A stretch of DNA of 64,000 nt from Oenanthe sinensis (taxonomy: Eukaryota; Streptophyta; Magnoliopsida; Apiales; Apiaceae), in the NCBI GenBank assembly GCA_028671895.1, contig CM053802.1, forward strand, positions 37,920,201 to 37,984,200, in the 5' to 3' direction. The notes under the pieces were generated by a model, which was not told the DNA's origin, did no database searches, and saw only the letters and a program-made list of their open reading frames with translations. Shown here one piece after another: positions 12,401 through 22,957 of the stretch. Positions within the stretch are counted from its first letter, which is position 1. Each line of letters opens with the position of its first letter. Position numbers and translations under genes: made by a program.

Positions 12401-15400
12401 CATCTACAATCACCAAGGCATATTTCTTCCTTGACATAGACATAATATTTAATGGACCAAATAAATCCATGTGTAGGAGTTGAAGTGGTTCAGTGATGTT
12501 TGTAGTGTTTGTGCCTCTGTGACTTGCTTTCTTTGACTTCCTTTTCTGACATGCCTCACACAATCCTTCTTGTGTAAATTCCATCAGAGGCAGTCCTCTC
12601 ACCAAATCCCACTTGACTAAAGAGTTCATTGTTTTGAAGTTCAGATGTGAGAGTTTCTTGTGCCATAGCCAGCTTTCTTCTGATGAAGCCTTTGAATAGA
12701 AACAGTTTGCTTCATCTTCAGTTCCTGAGTTGAGATCGGCTACGTATAAGTTTCCTTTTCTTACTCCACGTAAGGACAGTTTGTCATCTTTAGAATGAGA
12801 TATTAAGCATTTCTCTTTGATAAAGTTTACTTAGTATCCTCTATCATAGAATTGATTGAAGCTGAGTAGATTGTGCTTAAGTCCTTTAACTAAAGAGACG
12901 TTTTCAATTATAACATTCCTAGTATTTAACTTGCCATAACCCGTAGTCATTCCTTTACTGTTATCTCCAAAGGTGAAGATTGGGCTAGCTCTTTCAACCA
13001 CGTCTGATAGCAGGGTTCTATCTCCGGTCATATGCCTTGAAGATCCACTGTCCAGGATCCATACAACCCGGTTTACCTGTTTAACTCCCTGCACATATCA
13101 AACTGATTAATTCATCTTCGGAACCCAAAATTGATTGGGCCTGACATACTTAAAGAATTGACCTTTGTCAGCTTTGACAACAGATCCTTTTCGAATAACA
13201 ACATCATCTTCCTTAATACCTTCTTATAAACAGTCTTAACAACTTTCTGTTTAGACTTAGGAATGTATGTTTCCTTCTTAACAGGTGAAGGAGTTACAGT
13301 CTTGGATTTTACAAATTTATTATTGATATATTGTCTAGGTGTCATGTTATCTTTCTTAGCAATCATGCATTTAAAATAAGCAGTCATAACATTAAAAGCA
13401 CATAACATACAATTCAATATACCACAAGGTTTATGGAAATCATCAATAATATGCATGTTATTCAAAATAGTAGGTGACTTTACATTTTCTACTTCAACTT
13501 TATCAGTAGTTTTAAAGTTCTCAGTAGAATGAAATATGTTGTTACTATTCTTACTATTCACAAACTTATTTGGTTTGTTCACTTTATTCTTTAAGTCTTT
13601 TGCACCTATACCAGGATTGGGCGATTTAGAAGTTCCCACATGTTTTACTGGTGTCTAAGGTGCACTCTTCTCTTTCTGGATATTAACTCATTTTATGTCC
13701 TCAACTTGTTTCCCTCTTTTCTTTTCTTCCTCGAGATGCTCTAATTGCATTTAATATGCAATCAGTATAGAGCTCTCAAGGATTGCTTCAGATATAGATG
13801 TTATGAAAAGAGGTTTCGATGTGTCTTTAACAACATGTGAGATACCCCTTTCTTCAGCACTTTTTCTGAAAGGGGTTATGTTGCTTGGATTTCCTACAGA
13901 TTTATTGTACTCGAAGCCTATTCCAACTTTTTGACTTATTTCTTGTTGGTCAACTAGGTTTTTTACAATATACGAGGAATTCTTATATGCTAGACACCTT
14001 TTCTTTTCTTCCTATATCTGGTTTTTGAGACATGTTTCAACTTTAACATGATAGCTGACTTTATTGATTTGAACAGCTAAGTCCTTAGTCAACTTGTCAG
14101 TCATCTGGTCATTTTTTTCTTTTTAAAGATTTTAGAACCTCATTCGCATCAGTTAGATCTTTAATTTTGAGTCTGAGTCTCTTAACTTTATCTCTTTCAC
14201 TATCTAGTTCTTTACCTAGCAATGCAAACATTTTAGGGCAAGAAGGGTTTACATCTATCCCTCCTTGTCGGGTGGGAGATAGTGATTCTTCGGATGAAGC
14301 CATAAGAGCAAGATTTCCTAGCTCCTCATCATCATCATTATCTAAGTCATCCCAGCTTTTAGCCTCTGCTAGATAGGACTTTCCTTGATACTTTTTCACA
14401 AGAGCATCATACTTCTCCTTGAGCTATTCGTAAGACTCTCTCTTCTTTCCTTGCTTACGCTTCTTGCACTCTGTTACAAAGTGGCCTAGCTCATTGCAGT
14501 TGAAGCAATGAAACTTGCTTCTATCAACTAAGTCGGTCTTGTAGCCGCTTTTTGATACCGCTGTCGAAGAACCTCTTTTTTAGAACCTTCCAAAATTAGG
14601 CTTAACTCTGTAGGAGGAGTTTTTTCTGAATCTCATGTTGCCAAACCTCCTGGCAACCATAGCTAGAGATTCATCTTCTAGCTGATCAAGTTCTTCCAAT
14701 GAGTAGAACTCACCATCTTCTTGTTTGTTAGAAGTATGTCCAAATTCTGGAACCACATATTTCATTGAATTGTTAGAAGGTGCAACAGCCTTCACTTCTA
14801 CCTTCTCTGATGCTTCTACCATTAAAGCTTTGAGGAACTCAGCACCTTACCTCTCCCATACATCTCTCTGGTTTGGATATGTTCCAATTCATAAGTCTTT
14901 AAAACTCCGTAGAGTCTTTCTAGGGTTACCTCCTTCATATCCCTAGACTCCCGAATAGTTACGATCATGTGTTCCAGATGCTCGGGTAAGGTTAACAAAA
15001 GCTTCCCGTTTACCTCCTAATTCTGATAGTACTTTCCGTTCATGTTGAGCTCGTTTATCAATTTGTTTAGTCTCTGAAACACCTTAGAGATACCCTCACC
15101 AGGGTTCGATCTAAACTACTCATACTGGGAGGTCAGGATTTCCAGTCTATTCTCTTTTACTTCCTCAGTTCCCTCGTTGATAATCTTTGTTGTTTCCCAG
15201 ATCTGTTTTGCATTCTTGCAGTTAACTACATGATTATACATGGCGTACTCTAGAGATTCAATCAATATTAGTTTGAGATTGTTGTCCAGGGACATGGCTT
15301 CCCTTTCTTCTTCTGTATAGTCTGTTGGACTTTTTAGAAATTGTTTGTGGGAAATTACGATCCCATCTATCTCATGTTCGAGAATAACTGTTATTGAGGG

Positions 15401-15538
15401 TTCAACACCTTTGGCCAATACTAATGCATACTTGGGATTGGCAATCCCAATGAACATTAGCATTTTGTGTTACCACAGGTTTTAGTGTTCTTTGTCGAAC
15501 TGTTGAATTTTGATACTAGTCACTTTCTGAGTACTCAT
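9499..15538 (-). pseudogene. Sirevirus D gag-pol remnant
   Basis: The gag start is placed at the ATG at 15538 (MSTQKVTSIKIQQFDKEH then stop). Further blocks in order: gag (15116-15463), CCHC knuckle CFNCNELGHFVTEC (~14470-14520), a coiled-coil segment (14109-14399), protease ILDSGSSRHMTG (in 12831-13094), integrase with HMDLFGP and IRSDNETEF (12186-12629), then VERKNRTL after a CAA-to-TAA stop, RT (10639-10896 and 10250-10603, with QVYVDDIIFG), and RNase H (9983-10216 and 9499-9927, with STAKAEY and ILYDNTSAI). Several stops and frameshifts plus a 378-bp tandem duplication make it non-functional. In related elements this polyprotein makes the capsid and replicates and integrates the element. 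Confidence 0.9.
11253..12008. repeat. 378-bp tandem duplication inside D pol
   Basis: 11253-11630 and 11631-12008 are consecutive copies that I read as differing at a single base (CTCCAAATAC versus CTCTAAATAC). The unit spans the end of integrase and the Ser/Asn/Gly-rich linker to RT. 378 is a multiple of three, so the duplication itself would not shift the frame. The near-identity shows the duplication is recent relative to the decay of the element. Confidence 0.95.
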
Positions 15539-15728
15539 CTTTGATAAGATTAAAAATTAAGTGTTTCAAAAAATATTTTAATTTTTGACTGAAAACAATT
15601 TTTGATCAAAAACAATTTTTAGAAAAAATTATTTCAAATAAAAAATTATTTCGAATTAAAAATAATTTTTGAGATCTGTATGAGTTGCGGAATTTTTGGT
15701 CCAGATCTGATATTAAAAATATCAACCT

Positions 15729-15740
15729 GCTCTGATGTCA
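15729..15740 (-). other. Primer-binding site of Sirevirus D
   Basis: Minus-strand TGACATCAGAGC, two bases from the LTR end ACCAACA at 15743. It resembles the initiator-Met tRNA PBS of plant Copia elements. Confidence 0.75.
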
Positions 15741-15742
15741 AT

Positions 15743-17445
15743 TGTTGGTCCCGATATTGTAGAAGGGGGATTGAATACAATATCAAGAAAAAATTATCGC
15801 CGAATAACTATTTTAAAATATTATTTTAATTAATCATGAAATATTAATTTTAAGGAAATACGGTTCAAGTAGAAGATATAATTTTAACTTGAAAAGTATT
15901 AAAAATTAATCTGATGAAAAGTGTATATAAATGATAAAGTGATCTAGAACGAATTTGACATGAAGTGTTCGGGTTTAACAATTATATTCCAAACTTGCAC
16001 AGAAATCTGTGAATATTACAATGCATACAAATTTCTGAAATTTGAATGTTTTTCAATCACTTCAAATAATGAAGTAAAATCCTCATATTTATAGAGGAAA
16101 AAACTAGCAAAATTTTTGAATAAAACTTATTTAAAAAATCAAAAGACTTTATAATTTAGCCTTCAAGACTTTTTAAAAAAGTTGGGCGAGACTTTTAGAA
16201 CTCGGTAAGACTTTTAAAAACTAGGTAAAACTTTTTTTCTAATGCTCAACAAGACTTTTTTTCCTCTAAAATTCGGTAAGACTTTTTAATTAATGTCTTA
16301 TTGGAAATCTCGGTAAGACTTTTAATTTGAAGCTCAGTAAGACTTTTAATTCCCTCGGTAAGACTTTTGTGGATAAATGTCTCGGTAAGACATTTTAATA
16401 AATGTCTCGGTAAGACATTTTAATAAATGTCTCGGTAAGACATTTTCTTTTGAATTAAACCACCTGACCATTTTGAATTCACTTGACATGTGGCAAGCTT
16501 CTATTGGCTTCTTTAACCTCCTACCAAATCAAATTGAAAAACAAAGGGGCCTATTTCATCTTTTAGTGGATAGGCTCCGTAGAAATGCCTTTAGACCCGC
16601 ACAACTTATAATTTTTAATTAATAAATAATAAATCTAATTAAGAAATTATAAAAATAAATATCTAATATTATTTAGATATTTATAAATATAATTTACTAA
16701 ATAAATAAAATATTTATTAATAAAAATAAATCATTACGCTCTAAGCTGCGGTCTTCTGAACGTCTGGAACCAAACTCCTTTCGACTTGGAAATGATAAAT
16801 CAATTCCAACCGGGGTTCCATTTTTAAGAATATATGACTCTGCATTTCTTCGGTGTCAATTCTTTTTCCGACTTTTCTTCAAGTCAGTACCGTCAGGTCT
16901 GTGTTAGCTATATTTGTATCCCTTTGAGCTTCCAGCTTTTGTCTTCTTCATTCTAAAATAATTCTAAATTAATTAATCCTTTAATTAATTTAAGAAATAA
17001 ATTAATTCTAAGTGAATTAATTTACTAATTAAATTAACTAATTAATTTAATTAATTAATAGAGAATTAAACTAATAGTCTTGACTGTAGGACTATTGTTG
17101 ATGTAGATAAAACTCTTCTGTTCTTCAACAATAACATTTCTAACCACTTGAAATTTTTGATGACGAATCTTCACTAACATTGATAACACCCTGTGCACTG
17201 GTCTGGTTCACGGATGACTAACTACAATGTCGATTCTCATTTCTGTTGTAGTGGTCTTTGTGTCTTGTCTTGCTTCTAGCTTTTCTTCAATATTTTCTTT
17301 TCCTGGAATTTTTCTGTAGTAGCCACTTGGAATCTTTTGTATCTTCTGAACTCTTCTGAAATTCTACATCTTTATTTTTCGTCGACGCTTGAACATATTA
17401 ATGGACTTTTAATTGTCAAATATGTCTTGAAGTGTCAGTCCCTCA
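15743..17445 (-). repeat. 5' LTR of Sirevirus D (~1.7 kb)
   Basis: The inner end (minus strand ...GGGACCAACA) is clear. The outer end is less certain: alignment with C's 3' LTR continues to at least 17395 and probably to a TGAGGG start at 17445. It contains twelve copies of a CTCGGTAAGACTTTT-like motif (16158-16447), upstream in element sense of a TATA box (CTATAAATA, minus strand, 16086-16094). AT-rich blocks follow between about 16600 and 17060. Confidence 0.75.
16158..16447 (-). repeat. Tandem array upstream of the D LTR promoter
   Basis: About twelve copies of a core reading AAAAGTCTTACCGAG on the element strand. The last three at the high-coordinate end form a regular 25-bp repeat containing the inverted repeat AATGTCT / AGACATT. 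The array ends about 65 bp upstream of the TATA box. The position recalls promoter-proximal enhancer repeats known in LTRs such as tobacco Tnt1; a regulatory role here is inference. Confidence 0.9.
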
Positions 17446-17818
17446 AATATCCCTACTTGTAAGTGTATAGTGCCTTTTAATTGTCAAATATGTCCTGAAG
17501 AGCCAGTCTCTCAAATATCGTTTTAGGGTGCTCAATCATCTCACAAGCATCTATATGCTCGTGTTGCTTTTTAAGCTCAACACTCATAGTTGTAAGCATT
17601 AAATATGAAATATCAGTCGCAACATCAATTTACTTCCGATAAGCACTATGATTTGCACATGTTACATTTTAAACTTTAAGAGCAGGGGAAGAGATTTGAC
17701 TAACATCGTGGTGCCCGAGGACGATCCTCAAGCTCTTATGTAAGTCGAGGAAATTTGTTCTCGTCAACTTGTCCTTCTCAAGAAATGATCGCATAGAGAA
17801 GTTGTTTGCGTTTATCAT
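17446..17818 (-). pseudogene. B-4 gag fragment
   Basis: Begins at the ATG at 17818 and reads into the gag N-terminus (VATDISYLMLTTMSVELKKQHEHIDACEMIEH-like, heavily mutated). It ends in a disturbed region where a 46-bp segment occurs twice (17406-17451 and 17474-17519). It shares the family's GCACTATACACTTACAAGTAGGG sequence, which belongs to the gag deletion/frameshift type of all B copies. Confidence 0.65.
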
Positions 17819-17871
17819 TTGATATCTACAATAATAAAGTGTATAAAATAAACTAGATTACAGATTTAATA

Positions 17872-18128
17872 CTCCCTCCGTTCCGTAAAAAGTGGCGTTT
17901 TATAAAAAATAAAAGTCAAACTGATTCAATTTTGACCACTTATTAAATATTACTGATTTATATTTTTATAAAAATAAAAATTAACTGTAATAGTTAATGT
18001 AATATATTTTTTAATGATATATTTTTCATAATTTTTATTTCTAACAATAATTATTAATAAATGGTCAAAGTTGAATTAGCTTGACTTTTAATTTTTATAA
18101 ACCGCCACTTTTTATGGAACGGAGGGAG
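17872..18128. mobile_element. Stowaway-type MITE (257 bp)
   Basis: Terminal inverted repeats CTCCCTCCGTTCC and GGAACGGAGGGAG flanked by TA on both sides (17870-17871 and 18129-18130), the Tc1/Mariner-derived Stowaway signature. The inverted similarity continues inward (GTGGCG... versus ...CGCCAC; AAAGTCAA... versus ...TTGACTTT). B-1, B-2 and B-3 have the empty site (AATATTAAT) at the same leader position, so the insertion is exact and specific to B-4. It has no coding capacity. Confidence 0.97.
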
Positions 18129-19628
18129 TATTAATTATGTTTAAGTGATTATCATATATATTCATAATATATACCTCCTACTATTTTTATCAAACTAATA
18201 GCCCTAACTATTAATTCGGAAAACATTTCTTTAAATCTTTCTAGTGAGTCAAGATCCATATTTCATCCATGTTTTAAGAGATAGCATTGGCTAATACACT
18301 CAAAACATGACTATTTAGGTAGATAACATTTATCGATTATATCAAATATAACTCTTGGAAAGTTTTGTGGAACAACCCTTTGTACACATTTATCCAATAA
18401 ATCTCACCAAACTCTATGCCTCTAAACCCACAATCCTATTGTGATGATTTAGTTAAGTTAGACCCAATGTTTCAACAAACTAAGTACACTTACTTATCAC
18501 GACTTCCCATGATTGATAAAATCACCTTGCTTTGACAAACCCACTCCTTCTCAATCTAGATCTTGACGAGTATTAAACATTGGAAGGCATCCGATTAACT
18601 TAATATGTATTTAGGGATTTTTATTGTTTATTTTAACCATCAAGATCCCATCATAAAGAGATTCTCAGTTTTTCCTTGATCAAATAATTCATTTCAATAT
18701 TCATCAATGGATTGATTTTCAGGTCGTTAGAGAAGTCATAAGCGGTCTCACTTAAAACCCAAATTCCTTACGAATTAAACTAATAATCCGTTTTTGACAA
18801 AATCTCCCCATATCAGAAAAAAATTCATATTTAATACCGTGTTTCATAAACGCAAGAATCTCATGATTGTTTGTTCAATTTTAAAATCTTGAATCGTTAT
18901 AGATTTTATCTTTCTTAAGCGAACATGACATGGGTGTCGTATCTAATACATACATGATTAATCAATATTAAGCAAAACTATTATAATGAAATTACAAGAA
19001 GAACTCGAGTTACATTCGAGATAATTAAATTACAATGAATAAATGACATGCAAGTCGTATTTAGAAACCAAAACCATAAATCAAAACCTCTATACTATGG
19101 GCCTTTAGTCCATAACCATCCATCATGTTATCACATAACACATGTAATATATCTCAGATTATATAAACATATCATATAATAATATATAACAAATTTTGAA
19201 ATTTTAGAAAATCAATTAAATTTTAGTAAATAATAAATCGTCGTGTTGGGGTCTGTAACGACATCGAATGGCTTACAGACGCCAAGCTGATTATGTCAAT
19301 ATTTCTCAGTGACACGATTCCAGTCAGAAAACACATAATGTTTTCAAAAAATGGACACTGGACACAGATTTCAGAAAATCTATAGAAGCCGTTTCAGAAT
19401 TCATATCATATACGATTCCCATAATAAGAACAAACATGTATCATATACATACAGCAATACAAACAATCATCACATGATTATACATCACATGAATGTCATA
19501 TATTCAAAATCATATAAAATATATATATTAACATATAACCATGGCATATCATATACATGTTTACATACATCGAAAAACTGTTAAACACATAACCGAAATA
19601 AAAATTTCGAAAGTAGATCTGATGTCAT

Positions 19629-21165
19629 TGAAGGGTTTCGAGGCACAAACGCAGCGGAATAAACGTGAAAAATAAATCAAAATAGTGAAACCCTCCACAG
19701 GATCCATGCGAAAATACAATACTTAATTCGGAGATCATGATGTATTACATTTTGGAGCTTTAACGAATTCAAGATAGAGATTATGAAAGTCTAAAGCTTG
19801 TTTATGATCACCACGTATCCCGCTCTCCCAATCTACGCTCTAACGGTATCCACACAAATACTTGATCTTGAAAGGAGGAAGAATGTACTAGCACCCAAGC
19901 TATTTCTTTCAACCTCTATATCTCTCTCTATACGGCTAGGGTTTTCCCAAAAAATTAATTAGGTTAACTCCTAGAGAAATAGATGTATTTATAGAGGAAA
20001 TAAACAAGCCCTTTTAGCCCATCATCTTATTAGGCCTTATATTTAATTAATTTATTTCAAATTCGAATTTTAATTTAAATAACTAATTAAGTCAAACATA
20101 ATTAATACTCAAATATATTTTGAATTATAAATTAATTCAAATGTTTAATTTTATTAATTAAGTCTAACTTAATTAATATGCTAAATAAATTTGAATTACT
20201 ATTATTCTCCTTCAAGTGTTCTTTGTGTGTGACCCTTTAGGTTATTATTACGTTGGCAATAATTTTATTATCCAATAATAAAATTATAAACAATGAGCGG
20301 CATCTAGTAATACATCATTGGTAGCCAAGTAATATTAATTAAATCGATGATTCGATTGAGCCTTTTGTGAATAATGTACAATGTAATATAATCCCTTTAA
20401 TCTTGATATTATAGATTAAACTCAAGGCATGTCTCGTGTCATCCTCTTCATAATTTAATCTTTATTTTCTTGATCGATGAGTAGACTATTAAAATCAAAT
20501 CAACATTTGAGCACAGCTCTGCTTTTCATAGTCTCACTCAAACAAGAGACCAATAATATCACTCCTAAAATTAGGAGGATTAAATCTCATCTATATCATT
20601 CATATTCCTCAAATGATTCATAATATACCTAATGTACACTTTTATCATCACCCGGTCAAAGGTAACTTTTAATGTAATCAAAGCATAATAATTATAATAT
20701 AGAAATATAATGATTTTAGGTCTAAGGATCATTACACCATTATCTCAGTGAGAATTAATTATGACACTTATGAACATGTAGAATCTCACGACGGGTCATT
20801 CCAGTGTCATGCATTGAGACATGCACTTATGTTCTTGACTTTTAGTATCACCATACCTATGACCAATGAGATGTGGTCATCTGTCAATAAATATACTAGT
20901 CTTTGTGCATTATTATTGTCCTTCAATAATAATAATACTAGACTAGGGAATTTTAGGAATAAGATACTATTAATATAATCTAATTTTTAAGTCACATACT
21001 TAAAGATATATAATATGTATGAAAATTCCAAGGATATTTATTATGTTTTCAATTTATTACGCAGTAAATAAAACATAATAAATAAATAATAATCAATAAA
21101 ACATAACCTTTAATAATAAAATATTTTCTTTAAAATATAAAAGTAATTGTCTCTAGGGCACAACA
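19629..21165 (-). repeat. 5' LTR of B-4 (1537 bp)
   Basis: Same LTR as the B family but more diverged. It starts at TGAAGGGTTTCGAGGC next to the PBS and ends at GGGCACAACA; the outer end lacks the AATTACT bases present in other copies. It is the oldest-looking B LTR of the window. Confidence 0.85.
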
Positions 21166-21399
21166 GTCTGCACTTATAAAGGTACTTTGAAGTTAAAGCG
21201 ATTAACACAACATGCTTCTTTATTCAATAAAGATCATGAAAAGATATCATATGAGTTAATGGCCAACCAAAAGCAAACACTGAAGCTCTTTCGTGTGTTT
21301 GGAGGTAATTGATATTTATTGAAGATTTATATGAGTATCTTGGCAGGTTTGAACTTAAGGCTCATGGAACAATTTTCCTCGGCTACTCATTGAAGTTGA
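21166..21399 (+). pseudogene. Sirevirus C integrase remnant, left piece
   Basis: Plus-strand coding remnant with INTTCF, NKDHEKISYELMANQKQTLKLFRVFGG and FELKAHGTIFLGYS, homologous to the integrase C-terminal region of D (NKDHMKTPYELMAGKKPTLKYFHVF and FEAKAHEAIFVGYS). It is cut on the left by B-4 and on the right by B-2. The reading resumes at 36968/36973 on the far side of B-2, with TSD GTTGA at 21395-21399 and 36968-36972. Confidence 0.85.
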
Positions 21400-22944
21400 T
21401 GTTAGTAATTGTGCTCTAGAGACAATACTTTTTATATTTTAAGGAAAATATTTATTATTAAGGATTATGTTTTATTGATTATTATTTATTTATTATGTTT
21501 TATTTACTGCGTAATAAATTGAAAGCATAATAAATGTCCTTGGAATTTTGATACATATTATATATCTTTAAGTATGTGACTTAAAAATGAGATTATATGA
21601 ATAGTATCTTATTCCTAAAATTCCCTAGTCGAGTATTATTATTTAAGGACAATAATAATGCACAAAAACTAGTATGTTTCTTGACAGATGACCACATCTC
21701 ATTGGTCATAGGTATGGGGATACTAAAGTCAAGAACATAAGTGCATGTATCAATGCATGGCACTGGAATGACCCGCCGTGAGATTCTACATGTTAAGTAA
21801 GTGTCATAAGTAATTTTCACTGTGATAATGGTGTAATGATCCTTAGACCTGAAATCATTATATTTCTATACGAGAATTAATATACTTTGATTACATTAAA
21901 AGTTATCTTTGACCGGGTGATGATAAAAGTGGACATTGGGTATATTATGAATCGTATGAGAAATATGAATGATCTAGATGGGATTTAATCCTCCTAATTT
22001 TAGGAGTGATATTATTGGCCTCTTGTTTGAGTGAGACTATGAAATGCACGGCCGTGCTCAAATGTTGATTTGATTTTAATAGTCTACTCATCGATCAAGA
22101 AAATAAAGATTACATTATGAAGAGGATGACACGAGACATGACTTGAGTTTAATCTATAATATCAAGATTAAAGGGATTATATTACATGGAACATTATTCA
22201 CGAAAGGCTTAATCGAATCACCGATTTATTATTATTACTTGGGTAGCAATGATGTATTACTAGATGCCGCTCATTGTTTACAATTTTAATTAGATATTAA
22301 AATTGTTGCCAACGTAATAATAACCTACAGGGTCACACACAAAGAACGCTTGAAAGAGAAATAATTTAAATTATGAATTTAAATTAAATAAGTAATTTAT
22401 TTTATTTATGATATTAATTAAGTATGACTTAATTAATTATATAAATAGAATAAATGAATTACTTAAACTAATTCCAAAATTAATAATAAATTAATTAAGT
22501 GAGACTTAATTAAATAATTTAGAATTTTGGATTAGTATTAATTATAATTGGATTATAATTAGAAAACTTATTCCTCTCTCTATATAATCTCTTTATGGGC
22601 TGATTTAATAAGATAGAGATTTTTTACAAAAACCCTAGCCGCTCTGAGAGAGGAGGAAGATAGAGAGAGAAGAAGTTTTCGGGTGCTAGTACACATCAAT
22701 CCTTCATGAAAAGTGTTCGTGTGGATACCGTAGAGCGTAGATCGCGAGAGCGGGATACGTGGTGATTAAACAAGCTTTGGAACTCCATTAATCTTCCATT
22801 AATGAACTGCTAAAGCTTCTAAAGGTATTTATTCTTTATCTCCGAATTAAATCTTTTGTTTTCGCATGGATCCTGCGGAGGGTTTCGCTATTTTGATTTA
22901 TTTTTCACGTTTATTCCGCTGCGTTTGTGTCACGAAACTCTTCA
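21400..22944 (+). repeat. 5' LTR of B-2 (1545 bp)
   Basis: TGTTAGTAATTG to CGAAACTCTTCA. TATA box TATATAA at 22581-22587. Palindromes TTAATTAAGT-N3-ACTTAATTAA at 22414-22436 and 22491-22513. Its U5 inverted repeat has one C-to-T change that leaves a G-U pair in RNA. Confidence 0.95.
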
Positions 22945-22945
22945 A

Positions 22946-22957
22946 TGGCATCAGAGC
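22946..22957 (+). other. Primer-binding site of B-2
   Basis: TGGCATCAGAGC, one base after the LTR end; initiator-Met tRNA type. Confidence 0.88.

Larger units (their letters stand above)
9287..17445 (-). mobile_element. Sirevirus-type Copia element D
   Basis: Minus-strand element with 5' LTR (15743 to about 17445), PBS (15729-15740, TGACATCAGAGC) and degraded gag-pol (9499-15538). Its 3' part is interrupted at 9287 by B-1, so the PPT and 3' LTR are not seen. Features supporting a Sirevirus: gag with coiled coil and CCHC, protease DSG, polyprotein style of the soybean SIRE/maize Opie group, and an LTR end with a pyrimidine-rich TTCAATCCCCCTTCTAC motif ~45 bp from the terminus. It appears to be inserted in the B-4 gag fragment; that junction is complex (see findings). 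Confidence 0.8.
17446..21165 (-). mobile_element. Copia element B-4, fragment (5' half)
   Basis: Minus-strand 5' LTR (19629-21165), altered PBS (19616-19627), leader (about 17819-19615, with a MITE) and the first part of gag (17446-17818). Everything downstream of gag is absent because Sirevirus D lies there. At 21165/21166 the LTR abuts the integrase region of Sirevirus C, so it is inserted in C; the expected TSD would be GTCTG (21166-21170), its partner not seen. Relative to B-1 it lacks one leader repeat unit and the small leader ORF, and has the diverged mid-leader type seen in B-3. Confidence 0.85.

Noticed and set aside
16158..16447. Possible CRISPR-like array
   Set aside because: Short degenerate units without unique equal-length spacers, in a plant LTR upstream of a TATA box.
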